DNA from: Paludibacter sp.
GTDB lineage: Bacteria > Bacteroidota > Bacteroidia > Bacteroidales > Paludibacteraceae
Direction of reading: 5' to 3'
DNA length: 64,000 bases
Assembly (NCBI GenBank): GCA_031292575.1
Contig: JARLGX010000008.1
Span: 152,028-216,027 of the forward strand
Both the position numbers and the translations under genes were made by a program. Position 1 is the first letter of the stretch, and each line of letters starts with the position of its first letter. Below, piece after piece: positions 1 to 8,222 of this stretch. Below the pieces are notes generated by a model. It saw only the letters and a program-made list of their open reading frames with translations. It made no database searches and was not told the origin of the DNA.

Positions 1-1829
1 GGAGTTTGATATTCTTCACGAAAGTGTCCGCCACATGATTCTTCACGCATCAAAGCATCTCGAGCCATCAATTCACCAATTTCGATAAAGTCGGCCAAAC
101 GAAGCGCCTTTTCCAATTCATTATTTAAATCAACTTCTTTTCCAGGAATGTAAACATTGGTCCAGAATTCTTTACGAACTTCTTTAATTTTCTCCAATGC
201 TGTTTCCAATCCGGCTTTGTTTCGACCCATACCTACAAAATCCCACATGATTAACCCAAGTTTACGGTGAATATGATCAACCGATTCTTTACCCTGAATA
301 CTCATAAGTTTTTTGATTTTATCATTTACTGCTTTCTCAGCTTCTTCAAATTCGGGAAGGTCAGTACTTAAACGAGGAACCTGAATCTGATCAGCCAAAT
401 AATTTTGTATAGTATATGGTAAAACAAAATATCCATCGGCCAAACCTTGCATCAAAGCTGAAGCACCCAAACGGTTAGCGCCGTGATCGGAAAAGTTGGC
501 TTCGCCAATACAGAAAAGTCCTTTTACCGAAGTTTGTAGTTCATAATCAACCCAAATTCCACCCATTGTGTAGTGAATAGCCGGGTAAATCATCATCGGT
601 GTTTTGTAAGGATTATCGTCTACAATTTTTTCATACATCTGAAAAAGGTTACCATAGCGAGCACGAACCACGTTCTCACCTAAACGTTTAATAGCATCAG
701 AGAAATCGAGATAAACAGCTAAACCTGTGTTACCAACACCGTAACCTGCATCACAACGTTCTTTAGCAGCACGCGAAGCCACGTCACGTGGAACTAAGTT
801 ACCAAAAGCAGGATAACGACGTTCCAAATAATAATCACGTTCGTCCTCGCTCAAATCAGTTGCTCTTTTCTTTCCAGCACGAATTGCTTCTGCATCTTCT
901 TTTTTCTTTGGAGTCCAGATACGACCGTCGTTACGAAGCGATTCTGACATTAAAGTCAGTTTAGATTGAAATTCTCCGTGAACAGGAATACAAGTCGGGT
1001 GAATCTGAGCATAAGCAGGATTAGCAAAGTACGCTCCCTTTTTATACATTTGAACAGCTGCTGAGCCATTTGAAGCCATGGCATTAGTAGAAAGAAAGAA
1101 CGTGTTACCATAACCTCCCGAGCCTACCACAACTGCATGAGCGAAGAAACGTTCAACTTTTCCGGTAACCAAATTGCGGGCAATGATACCGCGGGCGCGA
1201 CCATCAATTACAACCACATCCAACATTTCGTAACGCGAATATAACTTCACAGCACCTTTACCAATTTGACGGCTTAAAGCAGAATAAGCTCCAAGTAACA
1301 ATTGTTGTCCTGTTTGCCCTTTTGCGTAGAAAGTTCTTGAAACCTGTGCTCCACCAAACGAGCGGTTATCTAACAAACCACCGTATTCGCGTGCAAAAGG
1401 AACTCCCTGAGCGACACATTGGTCAATAATACCATTCGACACTTCGGCCAAACGATATACGTTTGCTTCACGGGCACGGTAGTCACCACCTTTAATAGTA
1501 TCGTAAAAAAGACGGTAAACCGAGTCACCATCATTTTGATAATTTTTTGCAGCATTGATTCCACCTTGCGCCGCAATAGAGTGTGCCCTACGAGGTGAAT
1601 CCTGAATACAAAAGTTCAAAACATTAAAGCCCATTTCAGCCATTGAGGCTGCAGCCGAAGCTCCGGCTAAACCTGTTCCAACGACAATAATGTCTAAACG
1701 ACGTTTGTTGGAAGGATTTACCAATTTCTGATGCGCTTTATAATTACTCCATTTTTCTGCTAACGGTCCTTCAGGGATTCTAGCATCTATCTTTGTTTCT
1801 ACCGAAGTAGATTCTTGTTTCTTTGCCAT
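1..1829 (-). CDS. sdhA: Succinate dehydrogenase/fumarate reductase flavoprotein subunit (C-terminus outside window)
   Basis: FAD subunit of the membrane-bound succinate dehydrogenase/fumarate reductase complex; it interconverts succinate and fumarate and exchanges electrons with SdhB. Read leftward from the ATG at 1827-1829, the frame stays open for 609 codons up to the window edge. Bacteroidota homologues are roughly 640-670 residues, so a short C-terminal part is missing. GTGLAG at residues 51-56 is the FAD dinucleotide-binding loop and His83 in [11 protein letters not shown] is the expected covalent flavin site. The 30-bp gap to sdhC argues for one operon, with sdhB expected beyond the left edge. 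The protein starts cytosolic (MAKKQES), as expected for a complex facing the cytoplasm. Identification is secure; the only defect is the truncation by the window. Confidence 0.96.
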   Translation of the reverse strand, partial: MAKKQESTSVETKIDARIPEGPLAEKWSNYKAHQKLVNPSNKRRLDIIVVGTGLAGASAAASMAEMGFNVLNFCIQDSPRRAHSIAAQGGINAAKNYQNDGDSVYRLFYDTIKGGDYRAREANVYRLAEVSNGIIDQCVAQGVPFAREYGGLLDNRSFGGAQVSRTFYAKGQTGQQLLLGAYSALSRQIGKGAVKLYSRYEMLDVVVIDGRARGIIARNLVTGKVERFFAHAVVVGSGGYGNTFFLSTNAMASNGSAAVQMYKKGAYFANPAYAQIHPTCIPVHGEFQSKLTLMSESLRNDGRIWTPKKKEDAEAIRAGKKRATDLSEDERDYYLERRYPAFGNLVPRDVASRAAKERCDAGYGVGNTGLAVYLDFSDAIKRLGENVVRARYGNLFQMYEKIVDDNPYKTPMMIYPAIHYTMGGIWVDYELQTSVKGLFCIGEANFSDHGANRLGASALMQGLADGYFVLPYTIQNYLADQIQVPRLSTDLPEFEEAEKAVNDKIKKLMSIQGKESVDHIHRKLGLIMWDFVGMGRNKAGLETALEKIKEVRKEFWTNVYIPGKEVDLNNELEKALRLADFIEIGELMARDALMREESCGGHFREEYQT

Positions 1830-1859
1830 AATTTAATTTTTCGATTTTAGGATTTACAA

Positions 1860-2531
1860 TTAAGCGCCAAATCCAAGTAAATAATAAACAGGAATAGACA
1901 TAAACATTAAAATCACAATGGTGGAGACAATGTTTGCAACAACTTTGACGCGTGGTAACCATATTTTATTGTTCAAACCAAGAGATTGCAGCGCACTCCA
2001 AACACCATGTGTTAAGTGTAACCACAAAGCAGACAACCAAACAATGTAGATTACACAATAAATCCAACTGCTGAACAAAGCTTTTACATAAGAAGCACCA
2101 TCAGCAGCATCAAACATGCCTGTGTGAAGTCCTGTCAATTCTGCAAATTGCATTCTGAACCAAAAATTGTACAAGTGTAAGGCAAGAAAGCCAAAAACAA
2201 TTAATCCCAAAACAAACATGTTTTGCGATGTCCATTCAACACCATTTTGGTTTTTTTTCACAGCGTATTGTTCGCTCCCTCGGGCACGCATGTTTTGATA
2301 AGTCAAATACAATGCATACAAAATGTGAATTACAAAACCAGCAGCTAGCAAACTTGTTCCGGCAACAGCATACCAATTAGCTCCCAAAAATCCACATATT
2401 GCATTATATCCGCTTGGCGAAATTATCACCACGATATTCATGCAACTGTGAAACAATAAAAAAAGTACGAGAAAAATTCCCGAGATACTCATAATAAACT
2501 TTCTCCCGATTGAGGAATCAATTAACCACAT
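1860..2531 (-). CDS. sdhC: Succinate dehydrogenase cytochrome b subunit (b558 type)
   Basis: Membrane anchor and quinone/heme subunit of the succinate dehydrogenase complex. The 223 residues contain five hydrophobic segments, as in single-anchor B-type complexes that carry two b hemes and work with menaquinone. The N-terminus (MWLIDSSIGRKFIMSISG) and the early His28 in LFHSCMN are typical of the family; His28 is a likely heme ligand. It is the first gene of the leftward sdhC-sdhA operon. A promoter-like pair lies about 100 bp upstream, leaving a long AT-rich leader. The single SdhC with no separate SdhD is the normal arrangement in Bacteroidota. Confidence 0.95.
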   Translation of the reverse strand: MWLIDSSIGRKFIMSISGIFLVLFLLFHSCMNIVVIISPSGYNAICGFLGANWYAVAGTSLLAAGFVIHILYALYLTYQNMRARGSEQYAVKKNQNGVEWTSQNMFVLGLIVFGFLALHLYNFWFRMQFAELTGLHTGMFDAADGASYVKALFSSWIYCVIYIVWLSALWLHLTHGVWSALQSLGLNNKIWLPRVKVVANIVSTIVILMFMSIPVYYLLGFGA

Positions 2532-2631
2532 AGATTTTTGTTTTAGTTTATAATATTTAGTAGTTTGTCAATTTATAATCTATTATAATACAGACTATTA
2601 TAAAATACAATCTGTTTTTTGAAAAGTTTCA

Positions 2632-2663
2632 CAAAATTAGTAATTAGATTTTGATAATACAAG
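2632..2663 (-). promoter_or_regulatory. Predicted sdhC promoter
   Basis: On the minus strand TAATTTTG (2632-2639) matches the Bacteroidota -7 box TAnnTTTG, with CTTG (2660-2663) 20 bp upstream as a three-of-four -33 box. It would start the sdh transcript near 2625, about 95 nt before the sdhC ATG. The rest of 2532-2714 shows nothing else recognisable. Confidence 0.5.
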
Positions 2664-2714
2664 TGATTACGGAAAAAATTCTTTAATAAGTCTAAATCGC
2701 TTATTTCAAATATT

Positions 2715-4085
2715 TTAGTCTACAACTTCTCCAAAAAGTGTAGCTGACGATGCACCCGTTACTTTCACCTGTATTGTCTCTCCAATTCGTCGCCCTAAGC
2801 GAGAAAAGATAACTACCTTATTCTGAGATGTCCGTCCAAAAAGTTGTTCTTTTGACCGTTTTGAAAAGCCCTCAACCAGTACGTCAAAAGTATTTCCTAT
2901 ATCCCGCTGATTGCTTTCATTCGACAAGATATTTTGAAGATCAATAATTTCGGCTAATCTACGTAATTTTTCTTGTTCAGAAATATTATCTGGTAAATTT
3001 TTAGCTGCAAAAGTACCCGGACGCTCGGAATACTTGAACATAAAAGCCATATCAAATCCAACTTCACGCATAAGCGACAAAGTTAGTTGATGATCTTCTT
3101 CCGTTTCTCCATGAAAACCACAGAAAACATCTGTTCCAACAGTAGCATCGGGCAAAATGCGACGAATAGCTGCAACACGCTCCAGATACCATTCACGTGT
3201 ATATTTACGATTCATTGACTTCAACACTTTATTACTACCTGACTGGACAGGTAAATGAATAAAGCGGCATAAATTTGGATATTGTGCAATTGTTTCCAAC
3301 GTTCGGTCACTCATATCTTTTGGATGGGAAGTTGTAAAACGGAAACGAATTTCGGGCGCAGCCAATGCCACGATTCGAAGCAAATCGGGAAACTCAATGG
3401 TTTCACCATTTTCTGTAGCTCTGTATGAATTTACGTTTTGACCCAAAAGTGTTACTTCTTTGAAATTCTTTGATTGTAAATCTTTCAGTTCATTTAATAT
3501 ACTTTCCACATCTCTGCTTCGCTCTCTGCCACGTGTGTAAGGAACTATACAATAAGAGCAAAAGTTGTTGCACCCGCGCATGATAGAAATAAAACCGGAA
3601 ATTGGATTTCCAATGCGTGAAGGGAGAACATCGCGATAGGTTTCGGTGGTAGAAAGTTCAACATTAATGGCTTTATTTCCTGTTTCTACATCACCAATCA
3701 AATGGGGAATATCCAAATAAGCGTCAGGTCCAACTACTATATTTACCCCGTAATCATCAATAAGTTCATCTTTAACGCGTTCTGCCATACAACCAATTAC
3801 TCCAACGATGAGTTTTTTATTTTTTTTCCTTAGTGACTGAAAATACTTGAGTCGTTGAATTACCTTTTGTTCGGCATTATCACGAATGGAGCAAGTATTT
3901 ACAAAAATCGCATCTGCATCAATAATTTTATCAGTTAGTTCAAATCCATCCATTTGCATAATTGAAGCCACAACTTCGCTATCGGCCACATTCATTTGGC
4001 AACCATAAGTTTCGATAAAAAGTTTTTTGTCGTTCAAAACGGATTTAGAGTCCGTTGAAACAACAGGTTGTTCTTTTCTATTCAT
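2715..4085 (-). CDS. miaB: tRNA-2-methylthio-N6-dimethylallyladenosine synthase
   Basis: Radical-SAM methylthiotransferase that adds the 2-methylthio group to i6A37 of tRNAs reading UNN codons. The N-terminal UPF0004 domain supplies three Cys (29, 65 and 99 in IETYGCQMN, NTCSIRD, IGCMAER) for one Fe-S cluster. The radical-SAM motif RGCNNFCSYC follows with Cys172, Cys176 and Cys179, and a C-terminal TRAM domain binds RNA. I chose the ATG at 4083-4085 (456 residues): an in-frame ATG at 4116-4118 lies directly beside a -7 promoter box and should be upstream of the transcription start. It is a stand-alone leftward gene; MiaB rather than MtaB/RimO because of the YGCQMN start and overall layout. 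Confidence 0.95.
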   Translation of the reverse strand: MNRKEQPVVSTDSKSVLNDKKLFIETYGCQMNVADSEVVASIMQMDGFELTDKIIDADAIFVNTCSIRDNAEQKVIQRLKYFQSLRKKNKKLIVGVIGCMAERVKDELIDDYGVNIVVGPDAYLDIPHLIGDVETGNKAINVELSTTETYRDVLPSRIGNPISGFISIMRGCNNFCSYCIVPYTRGRERSRDVESILNELKDLQSKNFKEVTLLGQNVNSYRATENGETIEFPDLLRIVALAAPEIRFRFTTSHPKDMSDRTLETIAQYPNLCRFIHLPVQSGSNKVLKSMNRKYTREWYLERVAAIRRILPDATVGTDVFCGFHGETEEDHQLTLSLMREVGFDMAFMFKYSERPGTFAAKNLPDNISEQEKLRRLAEIIDLQNILSNESNQRDIGNTFDVLVEGFSKRSKEQLFGRTSQNKVVIFSRLGRRIGETIQVKVTGASSATLFGEVVD

Positions 4086-4107
4086 ATTTGTTGATATTTT
4101 AGTTGTA

Positions 4108-4138
4108 CAAAGGTACATTTTATAATCAAATAATGAAA
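4108..4138 (-). promoter_or_regulatory. Predicted miaB promoter
   Basis: Minus-strand TACCTTTG (4108-4115) is a perfect TAnnTTTG -7 box. TTTC (4135-4138) lies exactly 19 bp upstream in the -33 position (three of four matches). The box sits between two in-frame ATGs and so decides the start in favour of the downstream one at 4085. Confidence 0.65.
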
Positions 4139-4271
4139 GAAATAAGGATTCACATTATTTAACTATGTCAAATACAAAAACACACACTTCTAATAATGAA
4201 TAATTTATCTATAAATATTTAGTGATTGATTCTCCAATGAAAAAATTTTTTGAATATTTTTTTTCAAATCA

Positions 4272-4303
4272 TTTGCAAGTTTGAAAAATTATTCTCACTT
4301 TTG
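4272..4303 (+). promoter_or_regulatory. Predicted promoter of a small RNA upstream of greA
   Basis: TTTG (4272-4275), a 20-bp spacer and CACTTTTG (4296-4303) match the Bacteroidota -33/-7 pair except for the first base of the -7 box. No gene follows within 340 bp; a terminator-like hairpin does, at 4357-4391. Confidence 0.5.
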
Positions 4304-4310
4304 CAAAGTA

Positions 4311-4391
4311 AACAAACAGATAAATTTTTCATAGTTAAGGTTTAGGTTAAAATGTGCAATGGGTGGCTGTGAAGTTACCCATTGTTTTTTT
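4311..4391 (+). ncRNA. Candidate small RNA (about 80 nt)
   Basis: A promoter-like pair at 4272-4303 is followed by about 45 unstructured AT-rich bases and then a hairpin with an 8-bp perfect stem (CAATGGGT 4357-4364 with ACCCATTG 4377-4384), a 12-nt loop and a run of seven T (4385-4391). There is no open reading frame of useful length. Promoter plus intrinsic terminator with nothing coding between is the signature of an independent small RNA. I do not recognise a known family. The 5' end is estimated from the -7 box. It could also be an abandoned leader of greA. Confidence 0.4.
4357..4391 (+). terminator. Intrinsic terminator of the candidate small RNA
   Basis: Perfect 8-bp stem 4357-4364/4377-4384, loop of 12 nt, followed immediately by seven T. 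It separates whatever is transcribed from 4310 from the greA promoter downstream. Confidence 0.6.
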
Positions 4392-4537
4392 ATTTACTTC
4401 AAAAAAACAATTAAACCGATACTATTTTAAAAAGGAATGTGTATTTTTGTCATTCATTTTAAAGATTAGAAGAAATAAATTGAGCAAAAAATGCTTTTAA
4501 ACACAAGTAAAAAAGCTTTATACTTAAATAAAGTACT

Positions 4538-4545
4538 TATATTTG
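4538..4545 (+). promoter_or_regulatory. -7 box of the predicted greA promoter
   Basis: TATATTTG is a perfect TAnnTTTG box; the expected -33 position (about 4515-4518) is only GCTT. A start near 4552 gives a leader of about 95 nt containing the hairpin 4578-4604 and the Shine-Dalgarno at 4635. A second TAnnTTTG match lies at 4442-4449 without any -33 box. Confidence 0.5.
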
Positions 4546-4577
4546 TCAAATAAATAAGAATAAACACTTTAGAATTA

Positions 4578-4609
4578 GAGTTCCGGCGAGTATTGCCGGA
4601 ATTCTTTTT
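4578..4609 (+). terminator. Terminator-like hairpin in the greA leader
   Basis: GAGTTCCGGC (4578-4587) pairs with GCCGGAATTC (4595-4604) through ten pairs, one of them G-U, around a 7-nt loop, then five T follow. It lies between the predicted greA promoter and the greA ribosome site, so it either terminates part of the transcription (attenuation) or makes a short leader RNA. Confidence 0.6.
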
Positions 4610-4634
4610 GTTATATACTTCAAAAAAACCTAAA

Positions 4635-4641
4635 AAGGAGG
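4635..4641 (+). promoter_or_regulatory. Perfect Shine-Dalgarno of greA
   Basis: AAGGAGG with 7 nt to the ATG at 4649. It fixes the greA start and is exceptional here: I see no comparable site before the other genes of the window, as expected for Bacteroidota. Confidence 0.75.
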
Positions 4642-4648
4642 CACAACT

Positions 4649-5119
4649 ATGGCAGTAACTTATATGACCGCCGAAGGTTATAAAAAATTGGTAGATGATT
4701 TAAATGAACTTGAAAGGGTTCAGCGTCCTGCTATTTCGAAACAAATTGGCGAAGCCCGTGACAAAGGAGATTTATCAGAAAATGCTGAATACGATGCAGC
4801 TAAGGAGGCACAAGGTATGCTTGAAATGAGAATTTCAATTTTGAAGGATACAATAGCTTCGGCGCGCATGATTGATGAATCGAAAATCAATACGAACGAA
4901 GTTCAGATTCTTACGCGTGTAAAAATTAAAAATACAAAAACGAATCAAATCATGTCTTACATGATTGTTTCGGAAAGTGAAGCAAACTTCAAAGAAGGCA
5001 AATTGTCGGTAACAACTCCAATTGCTAAAGGGTTACTCGGCAAAAAAGTTGGCGAAAAAGCCACTGTCTCTGTACCTTCGGGCGTTATGGAATTTGAAGT
5101 AATGGAAATATCACTTTAA
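4649..5119 (+). CDS. greA: Transcription elongation factor GreA
   Basis: Transcript-cleavage factor: its N-terminal coiled coil enters the secondary channel of RNA polymerase and stimulates cleavage of the 3' end of backtracked RNA. At 156 residues it has the usual family length. The N-terminal coil (residues 1-75) carries the acidic tip motif GDLSENAEYDAA with the paired acidic residues that act at the catalytic magnesium. The C-terminal FKBP-like domain ends in VPSGVMEFEVMEISL. The start is fixed by the Shine-Dalgarno at 4635-4641. A second AAGGAGGCACAA, identical over 12 nt to the start region, recurs inside the gene (4802-4813), eight bases before the internal Met57 codon after its AAGGAGG core; it encodes the conserved KEAQ. 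A gene for a HIT protein follows after 61 bp. Confidence 0.96.
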   Translation: MAVTYMTAEGYKKLVDDLNELERVQRPAISKQIGEARDKGDLSENAEYDAAKEAQGMLEMRISILKDTIASARMIDESKINTNEVQILTRVKIKNTKTNQIMSYMIVSESEANFKEGKLSVTTPIAKGLLGKKVGEKATVSVPSGVMEFEVMEISL

Positions 5120-5180
5120 TTCATCCGTTGAAAGACACAATTCCCAGTTTTAGAAATTTAATCTTTAGAAATTAAATTTT

Positions 5181-5576
5181 ATGGCAACAATTTTTAGTAG
5201 AATTATATCAGGTGAAATACCTTGTTACAAAATTGCTGAAGACGATCGTTTTTTTGCTTTTCTGGACATTAATCCAATGACAAAAGGTCATACGCTGGTT
5301 ATTCCAAAAATTGAAGAAGATTACATATTTAACTTAGACGATGAAACTTTGGCTGATATGATGTTACTTTCTAAAAGGATTGCTACAGCCATTCAGAAAA
5401 GTGTTTCATGTGTTCGGGTAGGTGTAGCAGTTATAGGGCTGGAAGTTCCTCACGCACACATTCACCTTATTCCAATCAATAAGGAATCGGATATGAACTT
5501 TAAAGACCCCAAACTAAAACTTACACCGGAGGAAATGAATCAGATAGCATCAAAAATCAGAGAAAATTTGGTGTAA
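5181..5576 (+). CDS. HIT family nucleotide hydrolase
   Basis: Histidine-triad protein, a small dimeric cytosolic hydrolase of nucleoside phosphoramidates or dinucleotides. The signature HAHIHLI has the three His at residues 91, 93 and 95; the N-terminal TIFSRIISGEIPCYKI is the family's standard opening. Length 131 residues is normal. Two Cys expected in zinc-binding HITs are not both present, so this is the HINT-like type without a structural zinc. It follows greA on the same strand and is closed by a strong terminator at 5606-5645, so greA-HIT may be one transcript. The exact substrate cannot be told from sequence. Confidence 0.9.
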   Translation: MATIFSRIISGEIPCYKIAEDDRFFAFLDINPMTKGHTLVIPKIEEDYIFNLDDETLADMMLLSKRIATAIQKSVSCVRVGVAVIGLEVPHAHIHLIPINKESDMNFKDPKLKLTPEEMNQIASKIRENLV

Positions 5577-5605
5577 TTTTTCTGATTATTATTTTTGGAA
5601 ATAGA

Positions 5606-5645
5606 ACAAACCCAACTAAAGCAATTAGTTGGGTTTGTCATTTTA
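5606..5645 (+). terminator. Terminator after the HIT gene
   Basis: 14-bp perfect stem (5606-5619 with 5625-5638), 5-nt loop AGCAA, then CATTTTATT. The T-run is interrupted by CA, but the stem is long and sits 30 bp after the stop codon. Confidence 0.65.
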
Positions 5646-5830
5646 TTATGCTTTCAGCACTCATTTCAGATTTTAGTGTAAAACAAAATGATAAAATCAG
5701 ATTTTAATTCTCTAATACAAATCAATCTTCAAGTTTTGAAATGGAGATAATTATTCAAAGTTATTTTATAACTTTGTTGACTTTAAAATTAAAACATATT
5801 AATCAAATTCTCTTTGAAAAATCATTTTCC

Positions 5831-7912
5831 ATGAAAAAATCAATTTTAATTACTTTTGCTCTGGCATTCAGCATATTGTTGCTCGCACAGAAGCAATTTT
5901 TCAAACCTGAGAAACTCATCGAAACCGGCGTTTATTATTATCCTGAGGCGTGGAATCCTGATCAATGGGATCGTGACTTTAAGAAAATGTCTGACATGGG
6001 TTTTGAGTTCACACACATGGCAGAATTTGCCTGGGCACAAATTGAACCTACCGAAGGAGTTTATGATTTCAAATGGTTGGACAAAGCAGTTGAACTGGCA
6101 GCAAAACACAACCTGAAAGTGATTCTATGCACTCCTTCCGCTACTCCACCTGTATGGTTAACAAAGAAATATCCCGAAGTGTTGGTTGTAAAACCAGATG
6201 GACAAACAGCTATGCACGGCACCCGCGAACAGTATTCATGGTCGAGTTTAAAATACCAAGAACTTACAGAGAAAGTGGTAGAAGCGATGGCCAAACACTA
6301 CGGAAACGATAAACGAATTTGGGGCTGGCAAATTGACAATGAACCTTCGCATTATGGTACATTAGATTATAACCCTTCGGCACAAGAAGCATTCAGGCAA
6401 TGGTTGAAAAAGAAATACCAAACAATTGATGCATTGAATCAGGCTTGGGGAACTGCATTTTGGTCAGGCCTATATTCTGATTTTGATCAGATAGAAATGC
6501 CTAATGCCGGCAGATTAATATCCGGAATAGCAAGTCCAACATCAATGGTAGATATGAAACGATTCAATGCTGATGCATGTGCTGCTTTTATTTCTATGCA
6601 AAATAAAACGTTAAAAGAGAATGTCTCAAAGTCGCAATTTGTAACAACAAATTTCATGAACAATCACAGCGATGTTGATCCTTGGAGAAATAAAGATCTT
6701 GATTTTATAAGCTACACCATGTATCCAGTTGCAGGTTATACCAATGGAGTTGGCAATCAAGGTTTCCGCATGGGAGATCCGTGGTTGATTTCATTTTCCA
6801 ATGATTTTTTCCGATCAGTCAATGGCGTTACAGGCGTTATGGAGCTTCAACCCGGTCAGGTAAACTGGGGAACCTACAATCCGCAGCCTTATCCCGGAGC
6901 AGTTCATATGTGGTTATGGAATGCTTTTGCAGGCGGACTGGATTTTATTTGTTCGTATCGATTCCGTCAACCACTTTTTGGCGGAGAGCAATTTCATTAT
7001 GGAATGGTTGGAACCGACGGTATAACGCCGCTAAATGGTGGTGAACAATACAGTCAATTTATGAAAGAAATTCGTGAATTGAGGAAATTGTATGTTCCAA
7101 ACGTACCAATTCCAAAAGAATATGCAGCACGTAAAACGGCATTACTTTATAATGTTGACAATGTTTGGGAAACAACAATTCAACCTCAAACTTCGCAATG
7201 GAACGAGCGCAACCATATTACAAAATACTATTCATGTATCAAATCACTTTGTGCACCGGTTGATATCATTGACGCAAATAAAGATTTATCTTCGTATCCT
7301 GTGGTTGTAATTCCGGCCTTTCAAATGGTTGATAGAGCTTTGATTGACAAATGGAAACAATACGCTGAAAATGGTGGTCAGTTGGTTATTTCATGCCGTA
7401 CCGGGCTGAAAGATCATAACGGACATTTCTTTGAAGCACCTTGGGCAGATGCTATAACAAATCTGATTGGTGGAAAAATAGTTATGAATGATATGTTAGG
7501 TCCAAATATGAAAGCAAAAGTCGCCTTTGATGGAAAAACTTACCTTTGGAATATATGGGGTGACATTTTGGAACCTGCTACCGGAGCTGAAACCTGGGCC
7601 ACATATGCCGATCAGTTCTATGCTGGAAAGGCATCTGTTATCCATCATAAACTTGGCAAAGGAACGGTTACTTACATTGGCACAGACTCTAATGATGGAA
7701 AACTAGAAGAAGCTGTTTTGAAGAAAGTGTACGAAACTGCTGGAATTTCAACAAATGAATTACCCGAAGGTGTTATAGTAAACTGGCGCGATGGTTTTTG
7801 GATTGCGAATAATTATTCATCGTCAAATGTTACTCTTGACATTCCACAAACGTCAAAAATTATTTTCGGAACAAAAGATATGAGTCCTGCGGGTGTTTTA
7901 GTTTGGAAATAA
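5831..7912 (+). CDS. Secreted GH42-like beta-galactosidase
   Basis: Glycoside hydrolase of clan GH-A, family 42 type, expected to release terminal beta-galactose (possibly alpha-arabinopyranose) from oligosaccharides. I start it at ATG 5831 because MKKSILITFALAFSILLLAQ is a clear signal peptide; an earlier in-frame ATG at 5741 would bury it. The TIM barrel begins with ETGVYYYPEAWNPDQW. The acid/base Glu171 lies in WQIDNEPSHYG and the nucleophile candidate Glu338 in GVMELQPG. A trimerisation-like middle domain (KTALLYNVDNVW) and a small C-terminal beta domain follow. Length 693 fits the family. It lies just before the starch locus regulator but is separated from it by a strong terminator, so it is probably its own unit. 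Confidence 0.85.
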   Translation: MKKSILITFALAFSILLLAQKQFFKPEKLIETGVYYYPEAWNPDQWDRDFKKMSDMGFEFTHMAEFAWAQIEPTEGVYDFKWLDKAVELAAKHNLKVILCTPSATPPVWLTKKYPEVLVVKPDGQTAMHGTREQYSWSSLKYQELTEKVVEAMAKHYGNDKRIWGWQIDNEPSHYGTLDYNPSAQEAFRQWLKKKYQTIDALNQAWGTAFWSGLYSDFDQIEMPNAGRLISGIASPTSMVDMKRFNADACAAFISMQNKTLKENVSKSQFVTTNFMNNHSDVDPWRNKDLDFISYTMYPVAGYTNGVGNQGFRMGDPWLISFSNDFFRSVNGVTGVMELQPGQVNWGTYNPQPYPGAVHMWLWNAFAGGLDFICSYRFRQPLFGGEQFHYGMVGTDGITPLNGGEQYSQFMKEIRELRKLYVPNVPIPKEYAARKTALLYNVDNVWETTIQPQTSQWNERNHITKYYSCIKSLCAPVDIIDANKDLSSYPVVVIPAFQMVDRALIDKWKQYAENGGQLVISCRTGLKDHNGHFFEAPWADAITNLIGGKIVMNDMLGPNMKAKVAFDGKTYLWNIWGDILEPATGAETWATYADQFYAGKASVIHHKLGKGTVTYIGTDSNDGKLEEAVLKKVYETAGISTNELPEGVIVNWRDGFWIANNYSSSNVTLDIPQTSKIIFGTKDMSPAGVLVWK

Positions 7913-7940
7913 TCTCTGCATTTCCTACAGATTTTAATTT

Positions 7941-7980
7941 AAATAGTGGAAGCCCAATTTGAAATGGGCTTCCACTATTT
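7941..7980 (+). terminator. Terminator after the GH42-like gene
   Basis: 16-bp perfect stem (7941-7956 with 7965-7980) around the loop ATTTGAAA. The stem itself ends in TTT but no long T-run follows. In the 310-bp gap to the next gene I otherwise see only the promoter box at 8094. Confidence 0.6.
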
Positions 7981-8093
7981 ATTTGAGACATTCAATGCTT
8001 TATGTTCAAAAAGATGAAATATAAATTTAAAAGCAAAGATTTGAAGATTTAGGGAAATAAATAACATCATTATTTTTCTACAACAATAATTTA

Positions 8094-8101
8094 TATATTT
8101 G
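8094..8101 (+). promoter_or_regulatory. -7 box of the SusR-like regulator gene
   Basis: TATATTTG, a perfect TAnnTTTG match, 121 bp before the ATG. The -33 position is a T-rich stretch (TATTTTTC) without a clean TTTG. Confidence 0.5.
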
Positions 8102-8222
8102 CATCCGCTTAACCTATTATTAGTTTGACAATATTTTACAAATTGGAGATGAGCTTTTTTACTCATTCACTTGTATTTATACTATCAAATAAATTTTACT
8201 TCTTCTTACCGATTGAAAATAC

